The position numbers and the translations under genes are program-made. A model generated the notes under the pieces. That model made no database searches and was not told where the DNA came from. It saw only the letters and a list, made by a program, of their open reading frames with translations. From the IMG/VR virus record IMGVR_UViG_3300048929_000780, positions 1 through 43,594 of that record: a DNA stretch of 43,594 bases. The stretch is one strand, 5' to 3'. Position 1 is the stretch's first letter. Each line of letters begins with the position of its first letter. The DNA comes from a virus. Of the stretch, positions 24,814 to 33,028 are shown one piece after another.

Positions 24814-26113
24814 CAGTCCTATCGGGATCGTTCTTGTTACCGGGCGGCTTGGCCGCCTCGGTGGGCAGGTACAGCGTGTCTCCGCCTGGGATCGGCGGCA
24901 GGTTCTTCAGGCGGCGAACCTCGTTGACGTACATCCAGCCTTGGGCCCCTGGCCCGCCGAGCGCCTTGCTGAAGTACTCTGCCTGCGCCTTGGAGTCACC
25001 GGCCATGAAGCCGTCGACGTTGTGTTCAACGTAGAAGCGCTCGGTCCTGAACAGCTTGCGGTTCAACTCGTCCTTGACGCGCTTCAGATGGGAACCAAGG
25101 GTGTACTTCACGAATCCGATGCCCATCGACTCGATGCCAGTGCCGAAGCTGCTGGCCTTCGTGGTTTCACCGATCATGTGCGGCGGAACGCCGAAGGCGC
25201 GGGCGATGTCGATCACCTGCCACTGCCGCGATTCCAGCAGCTGCTGGTCCACGGCCGACATGGTCAGTTCCTTGACGTCGAGGCCCTCGGTCAGGATCAG
25301 CGGGATGCGGCGGTTGCCTTGGGTGCCGCCGTATTTCTTGACCCACGCGTCCCGGAAGCCCTCCTGCATCTCGGGGGTCATCTTGTTGGTGGCTGTAATT
25401 GCCACCTCCGGCTTGCCGCCCTCGCTGAAGAACTTGCCGGCGTGTTCGTCGCCTTGAATGGCGATGCCGATTCCGTTCCGGGCACCCCACTGGATCACCG
25501 ACATCGAAGATACGCCGTTGAAGCCGAAGCCAGGTATGTGCAGCACGTCGTCCTGATCCACCGTGAAGTAGCCGATGGTGTCGTGGAACGTGTACTGCAG
25601 CCGGCGCGGCTCCTTGGGGCTGGAGCGCTCCTGCTCCAAAATCGTCACCCTATCGCGCGGCCAAGGGATCAGTCCGGTTACCGCGCCGCTGCGGTTGCGG
25701 GTGGCGTAGGCGATGCCGTCTCCGCGCAACAGCATCTGGGAGATCAGGAACTCCCAAGCGGTGGAGGCAGACCACGCCGGGCCGAACTGCTCGTTCAGGA
25801 TCCACCAGTAATCGTGCTTGGCGCGCTGGCGACCGTCTTCCATCCGCTCGAATACCGGCAACGGGAGCTGGGCGATCGAGCCAGCGATCAGGCTCACGCA
25901 ACTGTAGACCGCTGACACCCGCATTGCGGTCTTGTCGGTTACAACAGCGCCAGATGCCGTCGCGGGGTTTCCGAAGACCTCAAACATCCGAAGATCGGAC
26001 GAGGCTACGGTGTCCCCCTCAGTCAACGCATTCACGGTCGGAGCCTTGGCCCGGAGCGCGCGCTCTATGCCGAGGGCAACGTCCAAGCGGTTGCGTGCGA
26101 TTTTTGCGCTCAT
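24773..26113 (-). CDS. Portal protein (HK97-type)
   Basis: 446 aa from the Met at 26113 (MSAKIARNRLDVAL), which overlaps the TerL stop (TGATG). It forms the dodecameric ring for DNA passage. Core motifs: AVYSCVSLIAGSIAQLPL, then FGVPPHMIGETTKASSFGTG and the long helix VKYTLGSHLKRVKDELN. The C-terminus is charged and disordered. The upstream extension in the same frame is basic noise. Confidence 0.95.
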   Translation of the reverse strand: MSAKIARNRLDVALGIERALRAKAPTVNALTEGDTVASSDLRMFEVFGNPATASGAVVTDKTAMRVSAVYSCVSLIAGSIAQLPLPVFERMEDGRQRAKHDYWWILNEQFGPAWSASTAWEFLISQMLLRGDGIAYATRNRSGAVTGLIPWPRDRVTILEQERSSPKEPRRLQYTFHDTIGYFTVDQDDVLHIPGFGFNGVSSMSVIQWGARNGIGIAIQGDEHAGKFFSEGGKPEVAITATNKMTPEMQEGFRDAWVKKYGGTQGNRRIPLILTEGLDVKELTMSAVDQQLLESRQWQVIDIARAFGVPPHMIGETTKASSFGTGIESMGIGFVKYTLGSHLKRVKDELNRKLFRTERFYVEHNVDGFMAGDSKAQAEYFSKALGGPGAQGWMYVNEVRRLKNLPPIPGGDTLYLPTEAAKPPGNKNDPDRTDDDADPEATAARA

Positions 26114-27783
26114 CAGTCCATCACCACGAAGCCCTGTTGAATTTGACCGGTGTCCTGCGCTTGCATCGCGCGGGCCATGGCCATGATCAGCGCCACCGCG
26201 CCGTCGATCTTGTTGTCGTTCGATTCCTTCCGGGGGTACACGTGCTCCTTCGCGTCTATCCGAGCCACCACGTTGCCCATCATCCAAGTCAGCGCGGCGT
26301 TGCCGTCGTGCCACAGCTGGTGGGACAAGATCAGGGCCTCCACTTCCTTCATCGGCGCGGAGAGGTTGCGGACCGATTGAGCCATCTCCACCACCGGCAG
26401 GCCTTCTTGGCCAAGCCTGGTCATGACGTAGGTTGCTTGGGTCGGATCGAAGGCGATGTCCTGAATGTCGATTCCGCGTGCCGCCAGCTCTTTCAGCTCT
26501 TCTTCGATGAAGGCGTAGTCGGTCATGTTTCCTGGCGTGGCCACCATCAGGCCTTCCAGCACATACAGCTGGTAACGCTCGTTTTCCGCTACCGCCGCTT
26601 CCGGCACGTAGAAGCGCGGAACAACGTAGAAGGAGCCGTCCTTCTCGAAAAGCATCACCACCGCCGCAACGTCCAGCTTCGATGCGAGGTCGACGCCGAC
26701 CCAGCAGCGGCAGCCGTCGAAGTCATCGAGGTCGAACGACCGCTTCTGCCGCTGCCACGCCAGCATGTTCATCCAGGCGAGCTTGGCGCCCACCCAGTCG
26801 TTCAGGTGCTTGGTGCGGAAGGCGCTTTGCTTGCTGGCAGACCGTTTGGCCTGCGCTAGCTGCGCCAGCAGGAACTCTTCGAAGACGGAAACCCCGTAAT
26901 TGGGGTTGGCCTTGCGCAGGCTCGCCGGATCGTCCCACCGGTCGCCCTCGTCGATGCCGAAGATCATCCCGAAGATGGTTTCGTCGGTGACCTCGCCTTC
27001 CAGAATTCGGATCACATCGCGCCGCTTCTCGTAACACGGCCCGCCCAGGTTGGTCCCGGCGGTGGTAATGATCCCCAGCAGGGGCTGCTCGCGCGCGCCC
27101 ATGCCGGTCTGCATCGCATCGACCATGTGGTCGGTGTCGTGCTCGTGGTATTCGTCCACCAGCGCCGCGTGCGGGCTGGACCCGTCACCCGGCTTGCCGA
27201 TCATCGGCTCGAACTTCGACATATCCTCCATGACAAACATGGAGCCGGGGTTCTTCGGGTTGCCCGACTGTTCAATACCGAAGCGCGCGCGCAGTGCGGG
27301 CATCTTCTGGACCATCTGCCAGGCCGGCCGGTACACCTCGAAGGCCTGCTTCTCGCTGGTGGCGCCCGAGTAGATCTCCGCACCGGCCTCGCCGTCGGCG
27401 GCAAACAGGTAGAGGCCTCGTGCCGCCAGGCGCAGCGACTTGCCGTTCTTTCGGGGGATCTCTTCGTAGGACTCGCGGAACCGGCGCATGCCGGTGGACT
27501 TGCGGACCCAGCCGAAGAGGTTGCACTCAATGAAGTGCTGCCAGGGCTCATACACCAGGAGCTGCTTCTTTGCCGCCCACTTGCCCTTGGTGTGGGGCAT
27601 CAGCTCTTGGAACTTGACCGCGCGATCGGCCTTGGCCGCGTCGTACTTGTACGGCCAGTCAGGGCCGGTCCGCTTCAAGTCATCCAGAAACCGCTGGCAA
27701 GCCAGGATGATGTACCGTCCGGCCGGAATCTTCCCGGCCACCACGCTGCGTGCGTAGGCCTTGGCAGATTCGCTCGGGGTCAT
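26113..27783 (-). CDS. terL: Terminase large subunit
   Basis: 556 aa. Motor ATPase and nuclease that packages DNA. The Walker A variant is RKNGKS (about 111-116), the Walker B is ALVDEYHEH (Asp210, Glu211) and the RNase-H-like nuclease begins at CWVGVDLASKLDVAAV. Length and order fit the HK97-type TerL. It starts 4 nt after TerS and overlaps the portal start. Confidence 0.96.
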   Translation of the reverse strand: MTPSESAKAYARSVVAGKIPAGRYIILACQRFLDDLKRTGPDWPYKYDAAKADRAVKFQELMPHTKGKWAAKKQLLVYEPWQHFIECNLFGWVRKSTGMRRFRESYEEIPRKNGKSLRLAARGLYLFAADGEAGAEIYSGATSEKQAFEVYRPAWQMVQKMPALRARFGIEQSGNPKNPGSMFVMEDMSKFEPMIGKPGDGSSPHAALVDEYHEHDTDHMVDAMQTGMGAREQPLLGIITTAGTNLGGPCYEKRRDVIRILEGEVTDETIFGMIFGIDEGDRWDDPASLRKANPNYGVSVFEEFLLAQLAQAKRSASKQSAFRTKHLNDWVGAKLAWMNMLAWQRQKRSFDLDDFDGCRCWVGVDLASKLDVAAVVMLFEKDGSFYVVPRFYVPEAAVAENERYQLYVLEGLMVATPGNMTDYAFIEEELKELAARGIDIQDIAFDPTQATYVMTRLGQEGLPVVEMAQSVRNLSAPMKEVEALILSHQLWHDGNAALTWMMGNVVARIDAKEHVYPRKESNDNKIDGAVALIMAMARAMQAQDTGQIQQGFVVMD

Positions 27784-27786
27784 GCA

Positions 27787-28167
27787 TTAGAACTCGTCGA
27801 ATGGATTGCCCTTCTGGGGTTTCTCGGTCCCAAGCTTCTGGCGATCCGCCGGCGTGAGGCCGAGCCGCGCCAGGCAGCCGATCAGGTGCGAGTACTTGGC
27901 CGCCTTGAAGTCGGCGCGGTTGGCGCGGAACTCGGCGAGCAGCGACGCGGCCACCTCCATGACGAACCGGTCGGCGCTGGTCAACACCCCTGGCAGCGAG
28001 CACTTGTCCAGCTCCTTCCAGACCTCGATCACGTCGTCAGGCAGATGCGCCGGCGGCTTTCCGAGTGCCTTGCCAGTGGTCGGCGGCGCCTTCTTGTAGC
28101 GCTGGGGATCCTTCTTGGTGGCCCCTTTAAGCTCGGCCAGCTCCCTTGGTTGCTTGTGCCGGGCCAT
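27787..28167 (-). CDS. terS: Terminase small subunit (P27-like)
   Basis: 126 aa. Recognises the packaging site. Typical P27-family features: a basic N-terminus (MARHKQPRELAELKGATKKD), then PAHLPDDVIEVWKELD and a helical end with KLGTEKPQKGNPFDEF. HNH, TerS and TerL genes are adjacent, as in cos-packaging phages; the 85-bp gap at 28168-28252 may hold cos. Confidence 0.92.
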   Translation of the reverse strand: MARHKQPRELAELKGATKKDPQRYKKAPPTTGKALGKPPAHLPDDVIEVWKELDKCSLPGVLTSADRFVMEVAASLLAEFRANRADFKAAKYSHLIGCLARLGLTPADRQKLGTEKPQKGNPFDEF

Positions 28168-28252
28168 TTGGAATGCTCCAACTGAAATTTGAATTCTGCG
28201 GACGCGCGAGGAAAAGAGGGGGCGCGTATCGCGAGGCGTTCAGCCTCAACTT

Positions 28253-28633
28253 TCACCCTCCCCCCCTACCTTGGCGACCTCCGCCGTGGAACGCGTCACG
28301 GCCGTTGGGGTTCCACGCCGGCCGCCCAAATCCGCCGTTCTCGCGCGCGGTCTTCGCGCTGTGGCAGGGCCTGCAGAGGGACTGGTGGTTGCCCGGGTCG
28401 TTGTTGGCGTCGTCGCCGTCGATGTGGTCTACATCCGTTGCCGCCTTGACCCTGCCCAATGCAGCGCAGTGTCGGCACAGCGGCTCACGCGCCAGGTGGG
28501 CGGCCCGCATCTTTCGCCATGCGGCCGAATTGGTCGGCAACGCCCGGCGGGCCTGTCGCCGCCTCACCTGCCGAGCGTCTTCCTTGTAGGGCTTCCAGCC
28601 GGTCGGCCGGTGCTGCGCGGGCCTGGTCGGCAT
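28253..28633 (-). CDS. HNH endonuclease (packaging-associated)
   Basis: 126 aa. The HNH fold carries DHIDGD, the Asn of the GNHQSLC stretch and CRPCHSAKT, and a zinc-binding pair CRHC...CRPC. HNH genes next to terminase stimulate cos cleavage in HK97-like phages. Basic N-terminus, Gly/Arg-rich end. Start overlaps the previous stop. Confidence 0.93.
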   Translation of the reverse strand: MPTRPAQHRPTGWKPYKEDARQVRRRQARRALPTNSAAWRKMRAAHLAREPLCRHCAALGRVKAATDVDHIDGDDANNDPGNHQSLCRPCHSAKTARENGGFGRPAWNPNGRDAFHGGGRQGRGGG

Positions 28634-28890
28634 CAGTACGGGTTCCCGTCCATGTCGGTGCGCGGCGGCTCTGCCGCGGCTTCGCCGTCCGGCACTGGCA
28701 CGCCCACCTCTTCGCCCAGCAACAGCACGACCGACTGCGCGAGCAGGCCGATATGTTCAGCCTGCTGAGCGATCTGGCGGCCTTGCTCCACGATAGTCGC
28801 CTGCTGCTGAGCGTTCTGGCGTCCCTGCTCCACGATCGTGGCGTGCTGCTGCTCGGCCAACGACAGCAGGCGATCTATGCGCTCGTCCAT
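28633..28890 (-). CDS. Small coiled-coil protein with internal repeat
   Basis: 85 aa. Residues about 16-45 contain two copies of a 14-residue unit (ATIVEQGRQNAQQQ and ATIVEQGRQIAQQA), predicted as a coiled coil, then a hydrophobic helix and a Pro/Glu-rich tail. Shares its start with the stop of the DUF1064 gene. Function unknown. Confidence 0.7.
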   Translation of the reverse strand: MDERIDRLLSLAEQQHATIVEQGRQNAQQQATIVEQGRQIAQQAEHIGLLAQSVVLLLGEEVGVPVPDGEAAAEPPRTDMDGNPY

Positions 28891-29243
28891 CAGAACTCCT
28901 CGACGGCCCAGCCGCCTCCGTCCCGCTTGGGCTTCACCCGGACCGCAATGAAGCGCATCGGGTACAGCGCGGCAGCCATCCTGATCTTGACCCTGGCATC
29001 GTCCATCCAGAAGCCCTTGACCTCGTGCAGCTCCATCACGCCATCAGCGGCTAGCACCGCAAAGTCAGGCGTGTAGAACATGCCGTCAGCCAGGCGCAGC
29101 TTGATGCCCTCGAACTTGTGCCACTGGATCTCACCGACGGCCTCTAGCTGGCGCAACCGCTCCGCGTAGGCGGCCTCGGTCTTGTTCATCTGGCCGACCT
29201 TGAGCCGGCCAAGCGCCAACATGGCCTTGCCCTGCCCCGCCAT
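28890..29243 (-). CDS. DUF1064 PD-(D/E)xK nuclease
   Basis: 117 aa. Contains YTPDF (Asp) and LHEVKGFW (E-x-K), the active-site pair of PD-(D/E)xK nucleases, as in phage DUF1064 proteins. Residues KIRMAAALYPMRFIAV complete the fold. It probably cuts recombination or replication intermediates. Overlaps both neighbours by single bases. Confidence 0.88.
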   Translation of the reverse strand: MAGQGKAMLALGRLKVGQMNKTEAAYAERLRQLEAVGEIQWHKFEGIKLRLADGMFYTPDFAVLAADGVMELHEVKGFWMDDARVKIRMAAALYPMRFIAVRVKPKRDGGGWAVEEF

Positions 29244-29533
29244 CAGCGCGGGCTGCGGCGGCGGACCTGGGCTTTGGCCTTCTTGCTCTTGGGCAGCGGA
29301 GGCAGGCGGTCCTGCACTTCAATCAGAACCCCATTGATCGCGGCCAGCTGGCTGGTGAGCGAACTGATCTGCGAGCCGGCAGCGGAATCGACATCCTCGC
29401 CGTGCGCTTTGACCGCGGCGAGCTCGCCGCGCACGGCCTCACCTTCCACCTCGAGGGCGCGCAGGCGCTGTGCAAGCCGCTGGGAGAGAGTCGGCCACAG
29501 GGTGACGCCGAGTACTTTGATGGTTCGGGACAT
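29243..29533 (-). CDS. Small phage protein, unknown
   Basis: 96 aa from the Met at 29533, preceded by GGAG. A hydrophobic start, a long helix (about 20-80) and a basic C-terminal tail (KSKKAKAQVRRRSPR). Lies just downstream of Rz. Function not recognised. Confidence 0.65.
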   Translation of the reverse strand: MSRTIKVLGVTLWPTLSQRLAQRLRALEVEGEAVRGELAAVKAHGEDVDSAAGSQISSLTSQLAAINGVLIEVQDRLPPLPKSKKAKAQVRRRSPR

Positions 29534-29548
29534 GGTGATCTCCAAGGA

Positions 29549-30058
29549 TCAGGGGCGCTTGGCGCCGTTGATGGCCGTCTCGACGGCCCGGTATCGGTCT
29601 ACGGTTTCGTCTCGCTCGGACTGGGCGAGCTCGCAGGCCCGTACAATTCCTGCCGCACCGAGCCGGCGTAGTCGGTCTTGTTCTGCAGCCGCTGCGGCAG
29701 CGGCGGCACCGTCGGCCAGGCGGCCGGTTTCGCAACTGGCCCAGTGGCCACGCAGCCGGCCAAGCTCACCATCGCGGCCAGCAACAGCAGCTGCGATGCG
29801 CTCTTGATAGTCAGCATTGATCTTTTCCTCTCGCACGTCGGCGGTATCTCCCGCCTGCTGGACTTCTGCTACCTGTTCGCGATCGACAGACCGCGCCACC
29901 TGCTCTCCAGCCAAGGCCTCCCGTCCGTCGGCCGCCTCGGCCGTGGCGGTACTGAGAGCCGCGCGATCTCCGCGCCAGGACCAGCCTGCAGCGAACGACA
30001 GCACGCAGCACACGACCCATGCGATCAGCAGGCCGACGACCAAGTAGGCCCGACTCAC
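29549..30058 (-). CDS. Rz: i-spanin (Rz-like)
   Basis: 169 aa. Inner-membrane spanin subunit for the last step of lysis. Start GTG at 30058, inside the endolysin stop (GTGA). A single N-terminal membrane anchor (LVVGLLIAWVVCCVLSF, about 6-22) is followed by a long periplasmic coiled coil. The o-spanin gene is embedded in another frame of this gene, a typical Rz/Rz1 arrangement. Confidence 0.85.
   Translation of the reverse strand: MSRAYLVVGLLIAWVVCCVLSFAAGWSWRGDRAALSTATAEAADGREALAGEQVARSVDREQVAEVQQAGDTADVREEKINADYQERIAAAVAGRDGELGRLRGHWASCETGRLADGAAAAAAAAEQDRLRRLGAAGIVRACELAQSERDETVDRYRAVETAINGAKRP
29599..29817 (-). CDS. Rz1: o-spanin (Rz1-like lipoprotein), nested in Rz
   Basis: 72 aa, fully inside the Rz gene in a different frame. 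Signal peptide with lipobox LAGC (Cys22), then a short Pro-rich mature part (WPTVPPLPQRL) as in Rz1. Anchored in the outer membrane, it joins Rz to fuse the two membranes. Confidence 0.88.
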   Translation of the reverse strand: MLTIKSASQLLLLAAMVSLAGCVATGPVAKPAAWPTVPPLPQRLQNKTDYAGSVRQELYGPASSPSPSETKP

Positions 30059-30594
30059 GGGGCAAGCTCGGCAACGCACTTGGCATGCCGCTCCAGCTGC
30101 CGATCCCACACGCCCCAACACACCTTGTTCGGCTTGCCGTTGATCAGCGTCGAGCAGTCGTAGCCACCAGCACGCTTCCACAGCAGCAAGGCGTCACAGG
30201 CGGCACGGTAGTTGCCCACCAGCAGCTGGCGTCGCATGGACGAGGTCTGCCAGTTGCCTGTCCCGTACTGGTAGGTGAAGTCCAAATAGAGGTCGTACTC
30301 ACTCTGTGTGAGGTAGACGCCAGGAAGCGAGGCGCGGAATCGCTTTTCCTCCCCCGCGATGTGTGCCTGAGCGGTGTGCAGGGCACGATCCGGAGTGATT
30401 CGATCACCGAGCCGCACCGGCGTCCCGTCGGCGTGGAAGGTCGATCCGAAGCCGACCGTGGGGCGGTCGTTCTTGGTGGGGATGACGGCCGTATCGGTAT
30501 AGCCCTCCCTGGATACGATCGCGACCAAGCCGGCTGCGCTCAGGACCAGAAGCGCCACGAGCGACCGACCTGTTGCGCCACCGGGCCGGCTCAT
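30055..30594 (-). CDS. Endolysin, GH24 lysozyme with signal-anchor-release N-terminus
   Basis: 179 aa from the Met at 30594. A hydrophobic but Gly/Ala/Ser-rich N-terminal segment (SLVALLVLSAAGLVAIV, about 11-27) is followed directly by the catalytic SREGYTDTA (Glu30) and RPTVGFGST, the T4-lysozyme-type active site. The weakly hydrophobic anchor points to a SAR endolysin that is exported by Sec and released when the membrane is depolarised. Starts at ATGA overlap with the holin. Confidence 0.9.
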   Translation of the reverse strand: MSRPGGATGRSLVALLVLSAAGLVAIVSREGYTDTAVIPTKNDRPTVGFGSTFHADGTPVRLGDRITPDRALHTAQAHIAGEEKRFRASLPGVYLTQSEYDLYLDFTYQYGTGNWQTSSMRRQLLVGNYRAACDALLLWKRAGGYDCSTLINGKPNKVCWGVWDRQLERHAKCVAELAP

Positions 30595-30827
30595 GCCTTG
30601 GTCGCCTTGGCAGCCTGCCGCCACTCGCGGACCCAGCGCCAAACCAGATGGGTGATCTGGCCGACCAGGTAAACGACGGTCAGGATCACGACCAGGCGGT
30701 CGAGGTTGACGCCGCCGGCGACTGCACCGGCGACCGCAACCGGTGGCGTGACCTTTGCCGCAGCACTGGCCGCGGTGCTGATGATTTCGTCCCGCATGGT
30801 TGCCCCGTGGATTGTCCGGTTCGGCAT
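30591..30827 (-). CDS. Holin/pinholin candidate with two possible starts
   Basis: 78 aa from the Met at 30827, preceded by GGAGGGG; a second Met in the same frame at 30797 gives a 68-residue form lacking a charged leader (MPNRTIHGAT). A main membrane segment is LVVILTVVYLVGQITHLVW, with a weaker Ala/Gly-rich segment before it, and the C-terminus is basic. Position immediately before the endolysin and the basic end fit a holin. A holin/antiholin dual start is possible. Confidence 0.75.
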   Translation of the reverse strand: MPNRTIHGATMRDEIISTAASAAAKVTPPVAVAGAVAGGVNLDRLVVILTVVYLVGQITHLVWRWVREWRQAAKATKA

Positions 30828-30910
30828 ATCGCCCCTCCCGGTTTGGTCAATAGGTGCCCGCCCCGCTGCCGGCTTGGCGCGAGGGTTAATCCGGTCTGGG
30901 AAGCGGGCAA

Positions 30911-30940
30911 AGAAAAAGCCCCGGCTGTGGCCGGGGCTTG
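30911..30940 (-). terminator. Strong terminator between Q and lysis genes
   Basis: Minus-strand stem AAGCCCCGG / CCGGGGCTT with CCACAG loop and TTTTTCTTT. A natural target for the upstream Q-like antiterminator, like lambda tR'. Confidence 0.88.
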
Positions 30941-30993
30941 CGTCTGGATAGTGGCAAGAATGCCCGCGTTTCCGATGACCCTTCAAGTCATCG

Positions 30994-31701
30994 CTATGCA
31001 GCGCGCGAAAGCGCCTGACCGAACTGCCGCGCAGCTTCGTTCTCTGCGGCTCGCATCTGGATGAGCATCCACTCATAGACTGGCTGCCAGAACCTACTGT
31101 ATGCCGAGCAGTCGGCCCCGATGGCTGTTGCGCGCTTTCGGCCGCTCAGTTGCTCCAGCCCACTCCCGTCGCATGCTTCGCACTCCACGACGCCGGTGCC
31201 CTCCGGTGCAGCCTGTGTGCGCAATCCCTCGCATCGCTTGCAGCAGCCGGCAGCGGCCATTTCACCGATCACCGCCACCGCCAGTCCGCCAAGCTGCTCC
31301 ATGGTGCTGATGGGCCAACACAGCGCGCGCGTGGCCTCCAGCTTTGCCTCAGCGCGCGCGAACTCCCGGCGCTGCATGTCCGTAACCGCATTGCCCGCCC
31401 AGCCCATACAGGTTTTGGCGATGCCGTATTCCGTCCGCGCCAGGCTCAGCACCTGCTGGTGTCGGTTGTATTCCGGAGCAACCAGCGCGATGACGGCCTT
31501 CCGCAGATGGTCGATGCGCCGCGCCGCACTCTCTGGCCACCACAGGGCCTCCAGCAGCTCACGACCGAGGCCGGCGGGCACCATTGCCAGCGCCGCGGCA
31601 ATATCCTGCGTGGTCAGGTCCGGCGTGCCGCCACGGCCGGTGTCGAACTTCACGGTTGTTGGCCCCATCCTGCTGGACAGCAGCTCACGTACATTCCCCA
31701 T
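30994..31701 (-). CDS. Q-like late antitermination protein
   Basis: 235 aa from the Met at 31701 (MGNVRELLSSRMGPTTVKFD); an earlier Met at about 31774 overlapping the previous stop is an alternative. The C-terminal third has a zinc-finger-like CCKRC...CEACDGSG set, with CxxCxG repeats as in phage 82-type Q proteins. Located between the early genes and the lysis genes, with a strong terminator after it, which supports a role in switching on the late operon. Confidence 0.8.
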   Translation of the reverse strand: MGNVRELLSSRMGPTTVKFDTGRGGTPDLTTQDIAAALAMVPAGLGRELLEALWWPESAARRIDHLRKAVIALVAPEYNRHQQVLSLARTEYGIAKTCMGWAGNAVTDMQRREFARAEAKLEATRALCWPISTMEQLGGLAVAVIGEMAAAGCCKRCEGLRTQAAPEGTGVVECEACDGSGLEQLSGRKRATAIGADCSAYSRFWQPVYEWMLIQMRAAENEAARQFGQALSRAA

Positions 31702-31762
31702 GGCCTTTCCCCTTGTGCTCTCGTTGATTGAACTCACCACCCTGACAAGGTCCAGCACGCGC

Positions 31763-31960
31763 TCAGCAGCCATTGCGGGTCGTATCCAGTGGCAGGACTG
31801 CAAAGCCATTCGCCTCAAGCTCGCGCAACAGCACTAGGCCACGGTCAATGGGATCGCCAGCCGATGCCTTGGATGCGGCCGAACAGGCTTCGCCGATCCG
31901 CCACGCATCAAGGTTTCCGGGTTGCCGGCCTGTGTAGGTGTACGCGCTGTCTCGGCTCAT
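31763..31960 (-). CDS. Small phage protein, unknown
   Basis: 65 aa, overlapping its upstream neighbour by ATGA. Contains a DAWRIGEACSAAS helix and a charged middle. Unrecognised; conserved-looking spacing argues for a real gene in the early operon. Confidence 0.65.
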   Translation of the reverse strand: MSRDSAYTYTGRQPGNLDAWRIGEACSAASKASAGDPIDRGLVLLRELEANGFAVLPLDTTRNGC

Positions 31961-32457
31961 GCTGCCCGCTCCATCTGCTCCCAGTGCGCCGGCAAGCGCT
32001 GCACCCGACCACCACGAGCCAGAAATTGCTCAATCGTCTCCACCGGCGGCGCGGCCTTCACCGCGCTCGGGGCCGGCGTGTTCGCCGCCTGCATAGCGAC
32101 TCGGGCAGCGCGCGAGCGCTTGGGGGCTGCTACGGCCTGCTGTTTCGCCCCGCGGCGAGACCTGGCACGACCCGCATCCCTCTCGCGCTGGCGCTCTTTC
32201 CGCTCAGCGTCGGTCAGCACCACTCGCGGCATCCCCTGCCCCGTCAGCTCGTACACAGGTCCAATCTTGGTCTCCGTGCGCGCAATGAATCCCGCGCCTA
32301 CGCAGTACCGCACTGCATCGCGGACGGCCCTGCGCTGGTCAATCGTTTCCGCAGCACACCCTTCGCAGATGGCCACCATCGTCCAGGGCGCATCGATCAC
32401 GTTCGCGGTCAGCCAAGCACGCACGGCAGCCGGGGTCGGATTGGTTTTGCTGGTCAT
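31957..32457 (-). CDS. Phage protein with winged-helix-like N-terminus
   Basis: 166 aa. The first ~70 residues (VRAWLTANVIDAPWTMVAI, then RDAVRYCVGAGFIART) look like a helix-turn-helix/winged-helix unit ending in a small wing. The middle is Arg/Ala-rich and the C-terminus contains IEQFLARGGRVQRLP. Probably DNA-binding, function unknown. Overlaps the Ref-like stop by 4 bp. Confidence 0.6.
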   Translation of the reverse strand: MTSKTNPTPAAVRAWLTANVIDAPWTMVAICEGCAAETIDQRRAVRDAVRYCVGAGFIARTETKIGPVYELTGQGMPRVVLTDAERKERQRERDAGRARSRRGAKQQAVAAPKRSRAARVAMQAANTPAPSAVKAAPPVETIEQFLARGGRVQRLPAHWEQMERAA

Positions 32458-32819
32458 GCTGCCTGCCTCTGTTCATTGATGAAGGTCTGTTGGGCGATCA
32501 GCTCGTCGTCCGAACCGAATGCCTCATGAAATTTCTTCGACCAGTGCAGCGGCGGGCCCCAGCGGTCCACCATCTGCTGCTGAGTCATGTGCTCGTGCCG
32601 GTAGCGCTGGTGATGCCACTGGCACAGCGCGTAGCCGAAGAAGTGGCCGCGCCGGATGTTTCCCGACTTGGCGTGGTTGTATTCACAGCCGTAGACGACG
32701 TGGCGCTGAGCCATCAGGCCTTCCGAGAACCGAACTAGGCAGGCCATGCACGGGCCGGTCTTGGCGATCTCGATCCGTGCGGCCTCGGCCTTTGTCGGCG
32801 GTGGTGCGCGGGACCACAT
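32454..32819 (-). CDS. Ref-like RecA-dependent nuclease / recombination protein
   Basis: 121 aa from the Met at 32819. Contains GPCMACLVRF, then CEYNHAKSGNIRRGHFFGYALCQWHHQRY (quoted in two parts: GPCMAC, and the HH-R end), an HNH-like zinc fold matching P1 Ref and phage NinG-type proteins. Such proteins help RecA-mediated recombination. Start overlaps the previous stop (TGATG). Confidence 0.8.
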   Translation of the reverse strand: MWSRAPPPTKAEAARIEIAKTGPCMACLVRFSEGLMAQRHVVYGCEYNHAKSGNIRRGHFFGYALCQWHHQRYRHEHMTQQQMVDRWGPPLHWSKKFHEAFGSDDELIAQQTFINEQRQAA

Positions 32820-33028
32820 CAGGCCGCGGCCTTGGACTGGGCGGCGACTTGTTCCAGCTCGACGGCTTTCGCCAGGTAGTAGTCGTGGCGGTCCTTCCGC
32901 ACCACTGAGCTGAACTGGAAGTCCACCAGCGCCTGCGCAGCGGCAGCACGCCACAGGGGCGCCTCCTGAGCCGCGGTCATGCGGGCGTCGTGCATGAAGA
33001 TGTCCAGCTGGTTTTTGTCCGAGCGCAT
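32819..33028 (-). CDS. Small phage protein, unknown
   Basis: 69 aa, helical, with overlapping starts and stops on both sides (TGATG at each end). Sequence includes MHDARMTAAQEAPLWRAAA. No recognised domain; presumed replication accessory because of its position between the P-like and Ref-like genes. Confidence 0.6.
   Translation of the reverse strand: MRSDKNQLDIFMHDARMTAAQEAPLWRAAAAQALVDFQFSSVVRKDRHDYYLAKAVELEQVAAQSKAAA

Noticed and set aside
24716-25915. A 399-codon plus-strand open frame
   Set aside because: Antisense to the portal gene, no motifs and His/Arg/Val-rich composition.
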